From an uncultured bacterium (GTDB lineage: Bacteria; Planctomycetota; UBA1135; UBA2386), in contig CALCZA010000127.1 in the NCBI GenBank assembly GCA_937906475.1, forward strand, positions 1 to 56,193: a stretch of DNA of 56,193 nucleotides, in the 5' to 3' direction. The notes beneath the pieces are model-generated. The model had not been told where the DNA came from. It ran no database searches and was given only the letters and a program-made list of their open reading frames with translations. The translations under genes were made by a program, and so were the position numbers. Numbering within the stretch: the stretch's first letter is position 1; each line of letters opens with the position of its first letter. Positions 1 to 8,514 of this stretch are shown here, in pieces.

Positions 1-55
1 AGCCGGATTCGCGCAGCGATCCGGCCAGGTAAGCCGGATTCGCGCAGCGATCCGG
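1..55. repeat. Tandem 31-bp repeat with hairpin core at window start
   Basis: A 24-bp sequence at 1-24 recurs exactly at 32-55, separated by 7 bp, so the period is 31 bp. Each copy has arms CCGGAT and ATCCGG plus an inner CGC/GCG pair, so each can fold into a bulged hairpin. The array continues off the window edge, and its true copy number is unknown. No gene is visible here. It may be an intergenic repeat family or the terminator-like end of an upstream gene. Confidence 0.8.
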
Positions 56-571
56 TGCTCCCCGATCTCCCATCCAGGTAGAGATCCACCCGCCCGGCGC
101 CCCGCTTACCCCAGCACGCCTAGGCACGCACCACAGCATTCGCCTGACTGTGTGCCGCACAAGCATTGAGCGCGCCACCACCCCCGGCTACCATTAGGGC
201 CGCTATCTCACGTGAGACAGCGTGCCCATGACTGGCAGGTCGGAACGATCCGCCGCATGGAACCCTTGAACTACCCCATGCCCGTCGCTCCGACGCTCCT
301 TCGGCAAGACCACAAAACGCAGCACCCGCTGCGTTCCATGTGTTATTGCCATAAAGGTTTGCGTCAAATCCGACTCGGCGTGGATTTCCGTTTCCTACCC
401 TGTTCGCCATTCCCGCCGACAACAACACGGGCACTACCGCCCGTGAAAGAGGCTCTGGCGTGAGGTCTCGCCGCTTTCTTAGCAGCACGACCCGCCACAC
501 GAGCCTAGTCGACCGCCGGAATAGACAGGGGGTCGCCGCATGTAGCGGCGATCATCAAGCAAAGGTCCCCC
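56..571. other. Intergenic region upstream of rne
   Basis: No convincing gene is seen in these 516 bases on either strand; open frames here lack recognisable protein content. The stretch holds a perfect 12-bp palindrome (TCTCACGTGAGA) at 206-217 and a hairpin at 533-551 just before the rne start. The rne promoter must lie here, but I see no convincing -35/-10 pair. Confidence 0.6.
533..551 (+). promoter_or_regulatory. Hairpin in the rne 5' leader
   Basis: TCGCCGC (533-539) and GCGGCGA (545-551) form a perfect 7-bp stem around a 5-nt loop, ending 20 nt before the rne GTG. An AAAGG ribosome-binding site at 561-565 lies between the hairpin and the start. E. coli RNase E is known to autoregulate through leader stem-loops; a similar role here is inference from position only. 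Confidence 0.4.
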
Positions 572-3064
572 GTGAAAAGGATGCTCATCAACGCCATCGA
601 TCCGGAAGAAAGCCGGATCGCAGTGGTGGAAGATGGCGTGTTGCAAGAGCTGCACGTCGAGTTGGCCAACCGAGATGCGTATCTCGGTAACATCTACAAA
701 GGCAAAGTCGTCAACATCGAACCGTCTATCGGGGCGGCGTTTGTGGCGTTTGGAGGTCGAGTCAACGGCTTCCTGCACGTCAGCGATGTGTTGCCCGCGT
801 ACGGTCGCCCAGAGTTCAGGCTCGAAGATGTGATCGAAGGCCGTGCCCGCGTCGATGTCGACGATGGCCCGGAGTCCATGCAGCAAGCGCTGTCGGACGA
901 CGACGATGACGATCATGACGATGACGCCGGCGAGGCGAAGTCAGGACCGGAGAAATCCGGTCCCAAGCGCGGCGTTCGCAAGCCGCGCAAGGCTGTCGCC
1001 AGCGGTGAAACTGCCGACGGTGAAACTGCCGACGGTGAATCTGTCGACGGTGAATCTGCTGGCGGTGATGCGGAAGCGTCTGCCGAATCCGAAGCTCAGG
1101 CTGATGGCGAAGTGTCGACTGGCGATGTTACGTCGCACGATCCTGCCGACCACGCGGCAGGCCATGCCGATGGTTCTCACGACGCCGACGCCGCGCCGGT
1201 CATTGAGCCCGTCGATGGCGTGCAGGTCGTAGAGCCTGATCCTGTTGACGACGATCACGACGACGATCATCACGGTGGCTTTGGCCACGGCCTAGATGAC
1301 GAACGTCCGATGGCGATGGCTGCCGCGGATCCGGATGATGAAGACGGCCGTGGCGATGACGAAGGTGCCAGCGCGAGCGTCGAAGATGCTTCTCCGGCAC
1401 CGGCTGGGCCAGTTGCTGACCAACGCGATAATGCCGCTGGCAGTGTTAGCGATGCTGATGCTGGCAGCGGTGAAGGCGGAGAAGACGAAGGCGCACCGCG
1501 TCGCCGTCGCTCGCGCTCACGTCGTTCCCGTTCCCGCAAGTCCGCGGATCGCGCCGATGGCGAACGTCCGGAAGGCGAAACGGCCGAGGGCGGTGACGCC
1601 GAGGCTGTGACGCAAGGCGAGTCTCAGGGCGATAAGGACGCCGATGGCGAAGCCCAACCGTCAGGTCGCAAGAAGCGTTCGCGCCGCAGCAGCAACCGCG
1701 AAGGCAGCAGCAGCCGCGAAGGTAGCACAAGCCGCGAAGGCAGCGGCAGTGGCAATCGCGCGACCAACGATCGGCGCGCGCCGCGTAGCAACCGTCCGAC
1801 GATTGACCAGTTGCTCAAGAGGGGGCAGGAAGTCGTCGTTCAGATCACTAAGGAAGGCATTGGCACCAAGGGCCCGACGCTGACGACCTACGTGTCGTTG
1901 CCTGGCCGTTGCCTAGTGTTGATGCCGAGCCTGCCGAAGTGCGGCGTTTCGCGAAAGATCGAGGACGGCCGCGAACGACGCCGTTTGAAGCGGATCGTTA
2001 AGGAACTCGATGAGACCGGTAGCGGTGGCATTGGCTTCATCGTGCGCACTGCGGGCATCGATAAGAGCCTCGAGGATGTGAAGCGCGACCGCGACTACCT
2101 GAATAAGATCTGGGAGATGGTTGCCCAGCGCTTGAAGGTGACCAAGGCCCCGGCGCTGCTCTACCAAGAGTCCGATCTGGTATTGAAGGCGATGCGTGAC
2201 CAGTTCACGCCGGACATCGCGGACGTCGTTGTCGATAGCGAAGACGTCTACATGCGCATCCGCGACTTCGCCGAGAAGTTGATGCCGGTCATGGCCGATC
2301 GCATTAAGCGTCACTCGGTGACGACGCCGTTGTTCCATTCGTTCGGCATCGAGAAGGACGTCGAAGAGCTCTACGAGCCGCAAGTCAACCTTTCGAACGG
2401 TGCGTCGATCGTTATCGACCAGGCCGAGGCGCTGGTTGCCATCGATGTCAACTCCGGCAAGTTCAAGGCCGGTAGTCACGGGTCCGACGAGACGGCGTAT
2501 CGCACCAACCTCGAGTCGATCACCGAGATCGTTCGCCAGTTGCGCCTGCGCGATCTTGGCGGCCTGATCATCATCGACTTCATCGACATGTCGCTCGAGA
2601 AGCACCGCCGCAACGTGGAGCGCAAGATGATTGAGTCGCTGCGTGGCGACCGCGCTCGCATCAAGGTCGGCCGCATCTCGCCGTTCGGCATGATGGAGAT
2701 CACGCGTCAGCGCGTTGGTCCCGGCCTGAAGCGCACGGTGTTCATGCAGTGCCCGCACTGCAAGGGCGCCGGTTGGTCGCGCACGGTGCAGTCGAAGGCA
2801 TTGTCGGTGCTTCGCGAAGCGCGTGCTCTGGTCAACCTCAAGGGTTACTCGATGCTGCAGGTGTTCGTGGCACCGGCCGTTTCGGACTACCTGGTCAACT
2901 ACAAGCGGCGTGCGGTGCTTGAAGTGGAGGATGCGGTCGGCAAGTCGATCGTGTTCCGACCGGAAGTGAGCTACCCGATCGATGTCGTGCACTACCGCTT
3001 CCTCACCGGGGACGGTCAAGAAGCGCGCATCGCGATTCCGGCTGGACTGGGCGTCAAAGTCTAG
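572..3064 (+). CDS. rne: Ribonuclease E/G family endoribonuclease with large S1 insertion
   Basis: Single-strand endoribonuclease of RNA decay and rRNA/tRNA processing, cytoplasmic. The protein is 830 aa from a GTG start (family-typical MKRMLIN), with AAAGG 6 nt upstream. The S1 domain begins at residues 1-78 (GNIYKGKV, FLHVSDV), is interrupted by about 330 low-complexity residues, and resumes near residue 410 (QLLKRGQE). The catalytic DNase I-like part keeps both metal-binding aspartates, in VAIDVNSGK (D625) and IIDFIDM (D669), and the CPHC zinc-link cysteines (C727, C730). The insertion carries Asp/His runs, TADGE-type repeats, an SR-like basic stretch and SREGS repeats. The C-terminus ends soon after the catalytic core, so there is no E. 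coli-style degradosome tail; the insertion may play that part (inference). rplU follows 235 bp downstream. Confidence 0.93.
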   Translation: MKRMLINAIDPEESRIAVVEDGVLQELHVELANRDAYLGNIYKGKVVNIEPSIGAAFVAFGGRVNGFLHVSDVLPAYGRPEFRLEDVIEGRARVDVDDGPESMQQALSDDDDDDHDDDAGEAKSGPEKSGPKRGVRKPRKAVASGETADGETADGESVDGESAGGDAEASAESEAQADGEVSTGDVTSHDPADHAAGHADGSHDADAAPVIEPVDGVQVVEPDPVDDDHDDDHHGGFGHGLDDERPMAMAAADPDDEDGRGDDEGASASVEDASPAPAGPVADQRDNAAGSVSDADAGSGEGGEDEGAPRRRRSRSRRSRSRKSADRADGERPEGETAEGGDAEAVTQGESQGDKDADGEAQPSGRKKRSRRSSNREGSSSREGSTSREGSGSGNRATNDRRAPRSNRPTIDQLLKRGQEVVVQITKEGIGTKGPTLTTYVSLPGRCLVLMPSLPKCGVSRKIEDGRERRRLKRIVKELDETGSGGIGFIVRTAGIDKSLEDVKRDRDYLNKIWEMVAQRLKVTKAPALLYQESDLVLKAMRDQFTPDIADVVVDSEDVYMRIRDFAEKLMPVMADRIKRHSVTTPLFHSFGIEKDVEELYEPQVNLSNGASIVIDQAEALVAIDVNSGKFKAGSHGSDETAYRTNLESITEIVRQLRLRDLGGLIIIDFIDMSLEKHRRNVERKMIESLRGDRARIKVGRISPFGMMEITRQRVGPGLKRTVFMQCPHCKGAGWSRTVQSKALSVLREARALVNLKGYSMLQVFVAPAVSDYLVNYKRRAVLEVEDAVGKSIVFRPEVSYPIDVVHYRFLTGDGQEARIAIPAGLGVKV

Positions 3065-3299
3065 GGTCAGCCAAAAGTCCGTCGGGGGCCTCCCGCCAAA
3101 GGCCTCCGGCTGACATCGCCAAGCCCCAACCTTGGGGCCTAACCTTCGGCCCATGCGGCCCTAGGGGCCGATCCGGTGGGGGAGAACCCGGGTTGGCGGG
3201 CCCGATTGGCGTGTCGGGCGAGATCTCGCTTGATCGAGCCTCTTGACTCTCGCTCGTGCCCCGCTACTCTCCTTCGCCCTTCCAACCCCAAGCAGACCA
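3065..3299 (+). promoter_or_regulatory. Structured spacer and possible leader before rplU
   Basis: This spacer has no gene. It is GC-rich and contains several short inverted repeats, the clearest being GCCCCAA at 3123-3129 against TTGGGGC at 3132-3138. No U-tract follows, so a factor-independent terminator is not supported. It could be the 3' end of the rne transcript, an L21 leader, or both. Confidence 0.3.
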
Positions 3300-3620
3300 A
3301 TGTACGCCGTTCTCGACGATCGCAATCAGCAGTACCGAGTCGCCGCCGGCGACCGCATCAAGATTCACCTGCGCCGTGGCAGCGCCGAAGGTGAATCGCT
3401 CACGTTCGACAAGGTCTGCCTGGTAAGCGGCGAGGGCGACAGCGCGGGCCGTGTTGGCACCCCGTTTGTCGAAGGCGCCAGCGTCTCGGCCAAGGTCGTG
3501 CGCAACGTGAAGGATCCGAAGGTCATCATCGGTCACTTTCGCCGCCGTAAGAACAGCCGCAAGCGCAACGGCTTCCGCGCCCAATACACGATGGTCCAGA
3601 TTGAGGCGATCAACGCTTAG
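3300..3620 (+). CDS. rplU: 50S ribosomal protein L21
   Basis: L21 of the large subunit, which binds 23S rRNA. The protein is 106 aa, close to the usual 103. MYAVLDDRNQQYRV is the typical N-terminus, which fixes the start at 3300 rather than at an upstream codon in the same frame. FRRRKNSRKRNGFR is the conserved basic C-terminal motif. It begins the usual rplU-rpmA-obgE cluster. No strong Shine-Dalgarno is seen. Confidence 0.96.
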   Translation: MYAVLDDRNQQYRVAAGDRIKIHLRRGSAEGESLTFDKVCLVSGEGDSAGRVGTPFVEGASVSAKVVRNVKDPKVIIGHFRRRKNSRKRNGFRAQYTMVQIEAINA

Positions 3621-3687
3621 CCCGCATTGGGGCTAACGCCGAAGATCCTCACGGACTCATCAGCAACTGAATAACTGAGTAAGAGCT

Positions 3688-3939
3688 ATGGCACATAAGA
3701 AGGGAGTGGGTTCGACCCAGAACGGCCGCGACAGCAACCCGCAATATCGCGGCATCAAGTGCTACGGTGGCCAAGCAGTCCTCGCGGGTTCGATCATCGT
3801 CCGCCAGGTCGGTACCAAGTTTCACCCCGGCCGCAACGTTCGTAAGGGCAAGGATCACACCTTGTTCTCCGTCGCTGAAGGCGTCGTTCGCTTCCAATCG
3901 AACGGTCGCGTGCACGTCGACGTTCCGGCGAGCAACTAG
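3688..3939 (+). CDS. rpmA: 50S ribosomal protein L27
   Basis: L27 reaches the peptidyl-transferase centre through its N-terminus. The 83-aa protein starts [16 protein letters not shown] and has the family signature [10 protein letters not shown] followed by GKDHTLF. It starts directly with the mature MAHKK-type sequence, so there is no cleaved leader of the Firmicutes kind. It lies 67 bp after rplU and 82 bp before obgE. Confidence 0.97.
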   Translation: MAHKKGVGSTQNGRDSNPQYRGIKCYGGQAVLAGSIIVRQVGTKFHPGRNVRKGKDHTLFSVAEGVVRFQSNGRVHVDVPASN

Positions 3940-4021
3940 TCGGCGTCTGACTTTTCCTGGTCCGCCTGATTTCTCGGGCATGTTGGCCGGGCATGACCGC
4001 CGACGATCCCCGTAACTCACG

Positions 4022-5020
4022 ATGTTCGTTGACGAATTGGTCATTACCGCGCGCGCTGGCAAAGGCGGCGACGGTTGCATCTCGTTCCTCCGAGACAAGA
4101 ACACCATCAAGGGTGGTCCGGACGGTGGCGACGGTGGTTCAGGTGGCGATGTCATCTTGCTGGCGACGACCCACGTCAACACGCTCTACCACCTGACTGG
4201 TCGCGGCATCATTGGCGCCGGCAATGGAGTGCAGGGCGGCCCCAAGATTTGTTCGGGCAAGGGCGCGGACGACATGGTGATTGAGGTTCCGGTTGGCACT
4301 CAGGTGCTAGATGCCGAGCGCGGCAACGTGCTCAAGGACCTCAATGATGCCGACCAACCGTGGGTGTTGGTGCGCGGTGGCTTTGGCGGCCGCGGCAACG
4401 TGCACTTCGCTAGTGCCGTTACGCGCACCCCGCGCAAGGCTGAATTGGGGCGTGAGGGTGAGGTTCGTAAGGTCCGTCTTAGCCTCAAGCTGATCGCCGA
4501 TGTTGGTCTGCTTGGTTTGCCGAACGCTGGCAAGTCGACGTTGCTGTCGACCATGACCAAGGCGCGCCCGAAGATTGCCGACTACCCCTTCACGACGCTC
4601 GAGCCGATGCTCGGCATTGCGCAGGGGCCGGGAGAGTCGACGTTTGTCATCGCTGACATCCCCGGGTTGATTGAAGGCGCGAGTGAAGGCAAGGGGCTTG
4701 GCGACAAGTTCCTCAAGCACATTGAGCGCACCAGACTGCTGTTGCACCTCGTTGATTGCAGCGCCTTGCCGCTGGATGAGCCGGAGAAAGCCTTCGAGAT
4801 GCTCAAGCAGGAAGTGGCTAGCTACTCGGAAGATCTTGCCGGTCGTCCGATCATTGTCGTCGCCACCAAGGTCGAAGACGAAGAGTGTCGCAAGCGCGCG
4901 CAGCAGTTGGCCACCGCCGTGCAGATGCCGGTGATGCCGATTTCTAGTGCGACTGGACAAGGCTTGCGTGAGTTGGGCAACGCCATCTGGTCGGTGCTGT
5001 CGGGACTTCAGGACAGCTGA
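4022..5020 (+). CDS. obgE: GTPase Obg/CgtA
   Basis: Ribosome-associated GTPase for 50S maturation and stress control. The 332-aa protein has the glycine-rich Obg fold (FVDELVITARAGKGGDG onward, residues 1-155) and then the G domain: G1 GLPNAGKST, G2 region YPFTTLEPMLG, G3 DIPGLIEGA and G5-like ISSATGQG. The G4 position reads ATKVE rather than the canonical NKxD, so both the Asn and the Asp are replaced. No C-terminal OCT domain follows. Its place after rplU-rpmA is the standard one in bacteria. Confidence 0.95.
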   Translation: MFVDELVITARAGKGGDGCISFLRDKNTIKGGPDGGDGGSGGDVILLATTHVNTLYHLTGRGIIGAGNGVQGGPKICSGKGADDMVIEVPVGTQVLDAERGNVLKDLNDADQPWVLVRGGFGGRGNVHFASAVTRTPRKAELGREGEVRKVRLSLKLIADVGLLGLPNAGKSTLLSTMTKARPKIADYPFTTLEPMLGIAQGPGESTFVIADIPGLIEGASEGKGLGDKFLKHIERTRLLLHLVDCSALPLDEPEKAFEMLKQEVASYSEDLAGRPIIVVATKVEDEECRKRAQQLATAVQMPVMPISSATGQGLRELGNAIWSVLSGLQDS

Positions 5021-5082
5021 GCTAATTCTGGGCGTGGGGCATTTCCCGCGGTTCTCAGTGGGGCTTCGGGAGGTGTTCGCAG

Positions 5083-6252
5083 ATGTCGATAGGGAGGTCG
5101 AGGACCTATTACTTGTCGACTCCAGATACGCCACCGCCCGCTTCGCCAGCCAGTCGCATGCCCAGGCTGCGAGACTTCCTTCGCATCATGATCAAGGAGA
5201 ACGCCTCCGACTTGATCTTGAAGGCGAACGGTTGTCCTGCCGTGCGAGTGGCCGGTGTCATCCGGTTCCTTGGCGATCAACCGCTGCCAGCGGAACTGAT
5301 TCGCAGCTACGTCTCAGAGATCCTCAGTGAGCGTGGCGAGAAGGAATTTGACGAGACTGGTGCGACCGATGCCGCGGTTGCCCTTCCTGGTGTCGGTCGC
5401 TTCCGCTGCAATGCGTTCCATCAGTGTGGCGAGCAGGGCCTCGTGTTCCGCGCCATCAAGAGCGAGATCCCATCGTTTAAGGATCTCAACTTGCCGGTTG
5501 AGCCGCTCAAGCGTCTGGCTTCGCTGAAGCGCGGTTTGGTGCTCGCGACTGGCATCGCTGGTTCGGGTAAGTCGACGACGCTCGCGTCGATGCTCGAATA
5601 CATCAACCGCACGATGAACAAGCACATCGTTACGGTTGAGGATCCGGTCGAGTTCCGCTTTGAGGATAAGCGCTCGATCATCAATCAGCGCGAGGTTGGC
5701 ACTGACGTCAGCTGTTTCCCGCAAGCGCTTCGTCAGTCGCTGCGTCAGTCGCCGGACGTGATCTTGATCGGTGAGATGCGTGATGCCGAGACGGTTGCCG
5801 CAGCCATCTCCGCAGCGGAGACCGGCCACTTGGTGTTCTCGACGTTGCACACGGTCAACGCCGTGCAGACCGTCGAACGAATCATCTCTTTTTTCCCGCC
5901 GCACCAGCACGACCTAGTGCGCACGCAATTGGCGCTCAACCTCGCCGGTGTTTGTTCGTTGCGTCTGGTTAAGAACAAGGATGGCACGTCGATGGTTCCG
6001 GCCGTCGAGTTGATGATCAACACGCCGACCGTGCGCGAACTGCTTGAGAAGGGCGAGACGCGTATGCTGCCCAAGGCGCTAGCCGAAGGCGGTTACTACG
6101 GCACGATGACGTTCAATCAGTCGCTGATCCGCCTTTTCCAGGCTGGCAACATCAGTTTGGAAGATGCTCTGGCCGCGTCGGATAATCCGGACGATCTGAA
6201 GATGCAGATGCGTGGTATCACGCAGGGCGCGCTGCCACGCGTCAACGCATAG
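5083..6252 (+). CDS. pilT: PilT/PilU-type twitching motility ATPase
   Basis: Hexameric ATPase that powers type IV pilus retraction at the inner membrane. The 389-aa protein starts at 5083 because GGGAGGTG at 5068-5075 lies 7 nt upstream; an inner ATG at 5158 has no such site. The first 25 residues are a Pro/Ser-rich extension. The core begins LRDFLRIMIKENASDLIL and carries Walker A GIAGSGKST, Asp box TVEDPVEF, Walker B DVILIGEMRD and His box GHLVFSTLHT. No other pilus gene is in the window, so PilT and PilU cannot be told apart by context. Confidence 0.9.
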   Translation: MSIGRSRTYYLSTPDTPPPASPASRMPRLRDFLRIMIKENASDLILKANGCPAVRVAGVIRFLGDQPLPAELIRSYVSEILSERGEKEFDETGATDAAVALPGVGRFRCNAFHQCGEQGLVFRAIKSEIPSFKDLNLPVEPLKRLASLKRGLVLATGIAGSGKSTTLASMLEYINRTMNKHIVTVEDPVEFRFEDKRSIINQREVGTDVSCFPQALRQSLRQSPDVILIGEMRDAETVAAAISAAETGHLVFSTLHTVNAVQTVERIISFFPPHQHDLVRTQLALNLAGVCSLRLVKNKDGTSMVPAVELMINTPTVRELLEKGETRMLPKALAEGGYYGTMTFNQSLIRLFQAGNISLEDALAASDNPDDLKMQMRGITQGALPRVNA

Positions 6253-6322
6253 CGAAGCGCTTGACAGCGATGTTGGTCAGGCCATGGCGCCCGGCGCCCT
6301 TTGGTCCTAACGTCGGTAATCC

Positions 6323-8281
6323 ATGGATCGGCTGCGCACGTTCGGCATCGTGGCTCACATCGATGCAGGCAAGACCACTCTGACGGAGCGCATCCTTTTT
6401 GATACTGGTGCGCAGTCCTGGGTCGGCAGCGTCGACGACGGCACTGCGGCGATGGACTTCATGCCGGCGGAGCGAACCCGCGGCATCTCGATCACATCGG
6501 CAGCCAGCCGTGTCGCGTGGGGCAAGCACACCCTGCAAGTTGTCGACACGCCAGGTCACGTCGACTTCGTGGCCGAAGTGGCGCGCTGTCTGCGGGTGAT
6601 CGATGGCGTGGTGGTGGTCGTTGATGCAGTGCGCGGCGTCGAATCGCAAACCCGCGCGGTCTGGCAGCAGACTGTTTCGGCGGGTCTGCCGAAGCTGGTG
6701 TTCGTTAACAAGCTGGATCGCCCCGGGGCCGACTACAAAGCGGTGTTCCGCGAAGTTGGCGAAGAGCTCGACTGCACCGCGGTCGAATTGGTCGTGCCGC
6801 TGCTTGATGAGGGCGGCAAGTTCGCCGGCCTGGGTGAAGCGCTGACTGGTTCCGTGCAGTGGTTTGAAGGCCAGCCAGATCAGGCCCTGGTGCCCAAGCT
6901 CCAGGCGGAACTCCGCGCGGCGCATGAACGGCTGGTTGAGGTCGCCGCCGATCACGATGACGACGTTATGGCGGCCGTGGTCGCGGGTGACACCCTGGCC
7001 CCGGATCAGCTGCGGGCGGCGTTGCGTCGTGCGTTCTTGGCGGGCAACTTGGTGCCGGTGCTCGCCGGTGCAGCTCTCTACAACCGTGGTGTTGATTGGC
7101 TGCTTGATGCCGTGGTCGCGTTTTTCCCGGGCGTCGCGGATCTGCCAGCGCGGGGCGTTTGGAGCGTCAAGGGCGCTGGCAATGCTTCGGGTGCGTTCTG
7201 CGGCTTCGTCTTCAAGGTTCAGCATTTCAACGAAGTCTGGAACTACGTGCGGGTCGTCCGGGGCCGCGTCGTGGCCGGGGCCGAAGTCATCCGTGGACAG
7301 CGCCAGCAAGCAACAGCGGTGGTTGTTCCTGAACTCTGGTCGATGCGTGCGGATCACCACGACGTTGTGGCGAGTGCTGGGCCTGGCGAGATTGTCGTCG
7401 TGCCGGGTGATTTAGGGTGGCGCACAGGTGACACTGTCTGTGACCCCGCTGAGCCGGTAGTGCTGCCATCGCCGAAGTTCCCTGCGCCGGTGTTGGCGGT
7501 GACATTCGAGCCTGAGCGCGCTGAGCAGGTTGGCGCCGTCTATGCCGCGGTGCGCGACCTTGCGATCGATGATCCGACGCTGCGGGTGGCGCGCGAATAC
7601 GATCGGATTGTGGTTCGCGGTATGGGGGAGTTGCACCTCGAGATCGTGGCCGACATGGCGCGCCTGCGGGCAGGCATCATCTTCCGGGTCTCGAAGCCGT
7701 GGGTCGATCGGCGAGAAACCCTGTCGCGAGCGGCGGTCGGATCCGCCGAAGCGCACGCGTTGATTGCAGGTGTTAAGCAGGTTGCGCGGTGCGAAGTGGT
7801 TGTCGAACCGGTGGCCGGCGGAGATCCGGCGACTTTGCACGTTGAGGCCGAGGGACTCATGGTTGCGGTTGCGGAAGCTGACCTCCGGGCCCGTTTGTTG
7901 ACCGGGGTCCGGGTCGGGGCGCTCCACGGGATGCGACTGCGGTTGGTCGATGTCGGCGGTGATGCCGAGGCTGAAGCACTCGTCGAGCAGGCTGCGGCAA
8001 AGGCTCTAGAGGACGCCGTTTCGCGCGCTGGATTGGTAGAGTTGGAGCCATGGGTTTCGTTCGAAGTGCTTGCTCCAGCAGCTAGTTCCGCCGCCGTGCT
8101 GGCCGACTTGGGGTCGCGCGGAGGTGAGGTTGCTAACCTTGCCGCCGGTCGCATGGGGGCGCGATTGACGGGGCGGGCACCGCTGGCCAGGATGATCGGC
8201 TATGTCACGCGGTTGCGTTCCATCACGAAGGGCTTGGGGCAGGTTGTGATCCGGCCCGCCGGTTTCGCCCCAACAGCCTGA
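6323..8281 (+). CDS. Elongation factor G-like GTPase (divergent EF-G paralogue)
   Basis: Translational GTPase of 652 aa, shorter than the usual ~690-700 of EF-G. Seen: G1 AHIDAGKTT, G2 RGISIT, G3 DTPGHVDF, G4 NKLDR, the domain III motif RGMGELHLEI and the domain V ending YVTRLRSITKG. Domain IV begins at SKPWVDRRETL, but the following segment lacks the usual conserved glycine-rich GQY stretch. It lies immediately upstream of the S10 cluster, where fusA sits in many bacteria, yet rpsL, rpsG and tuf are absent. It may be a secondary EF-G, a ribosome-recycling or ribosome-protection form, or the host's only EF-G; the first is my preference. Confidence 0.85.
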   Translation: MDRLRTFGIVAHIDAGKTTLTERILFDTGAQSWVGSVDDGTAAMDFMPAERTRGISITSAASRVAWGKHTLQVVDTPGHVDFVAEVARCLRVIDGVVVVVDAVRGVESQTRAVWQQTVSAGLPKLVFVNKLDRPGADYKAVFREVGEELDCTAVELVVPLLDEGGKFAGLGEALTGSVQWFEGQPDQALVPKLQAELRAAHERLVEVAADHDDDVMAAVVAGDTLAPDQLRAALRRAFLAGNLVPVLAGAALYNRGVDWLLDAVVAFFPGVADLPARGVWSVKGAGNASGAFCGFVFKVQHFNEVWNYVRVVRGRVVAGAEVIRGQRQQATAVVVPELWSMRADHHDVVASAGPGEIVVVPGDLGWRTGDTVCDPAEPVVLPSPKFPAPVLAVTFEPERAEQVGAVYAAVRDLAIDDPTLRVAREYDRIVVRGMGELHLEIVADMARLRAGIIFRVSKPWVDRRETLSRAAVGSAEAHALIAGVKQVARCEVVVEPVAGGDPATLHVEAEGLMVAVAEADLRARLLTGVRVGALHGMRLRLVDVGGDAEAEALVEQAAAKALEDAVSRAGLVELEPWVSFEVLAPAASSAAVLADLGSRGGEVANLAAGRMGARLTGRAPLARMIGYVTRLRSITKGLGQVVIRPAGFAPTA

Positions 8282-8350
8282 TCAGGTGCCAAGTTGCGCT
8301 CGTATCTGTGACAAAATCACGGGGATTGGGCAAATAGTGGGGTGGCATGG

Positions 8351-8379
8351 TTGACCGTCCTTTTGGCGATCGCTAGCAT
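8351..8379 (+). promoter_or_regulatory. Candidate sigma-70-type promoter of the S10 cluster
   Basis: TTGACC at 8351-8356 and TAGCAT at 8374-8379 are 17 bp apart, matching the -35 consensus at five of six bases and the -10 at four of six. Transcription would start near 8386 and give an rpsJ leader of about 170 nt. It lies in the 274-bp gap between the EF-G-like gene and rpsJ. Confidence 0.5.
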
Positions 8380-8514
8380 GTCTGCCCACCTGTGCCCCAG
8401 GGAGCACACTTTCGAGTGTAACCCCTTGCCGCACAATGGATTGCGATCGAATGGCAGTCTAGACCGTCATTCACGTAACACAGTAGTGCTGCCCTAAACC
8501 CTTACCCGACACTT

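Noticed and set aside
3123-3138. Hairpin GCCCCAA/TTGGGGC as terminator of rne
   Set aside because: Loop of two bases unless the stem shortens, and no U-run; kept only as part of a structured spacer.
1913-3154. Long minus-strand open frame opposite rne (413 codons)
   Set aside because: Overlaps a conserved gene on +; high GC and codon bias make long antisense frames common, and the product has no recognisable motif.
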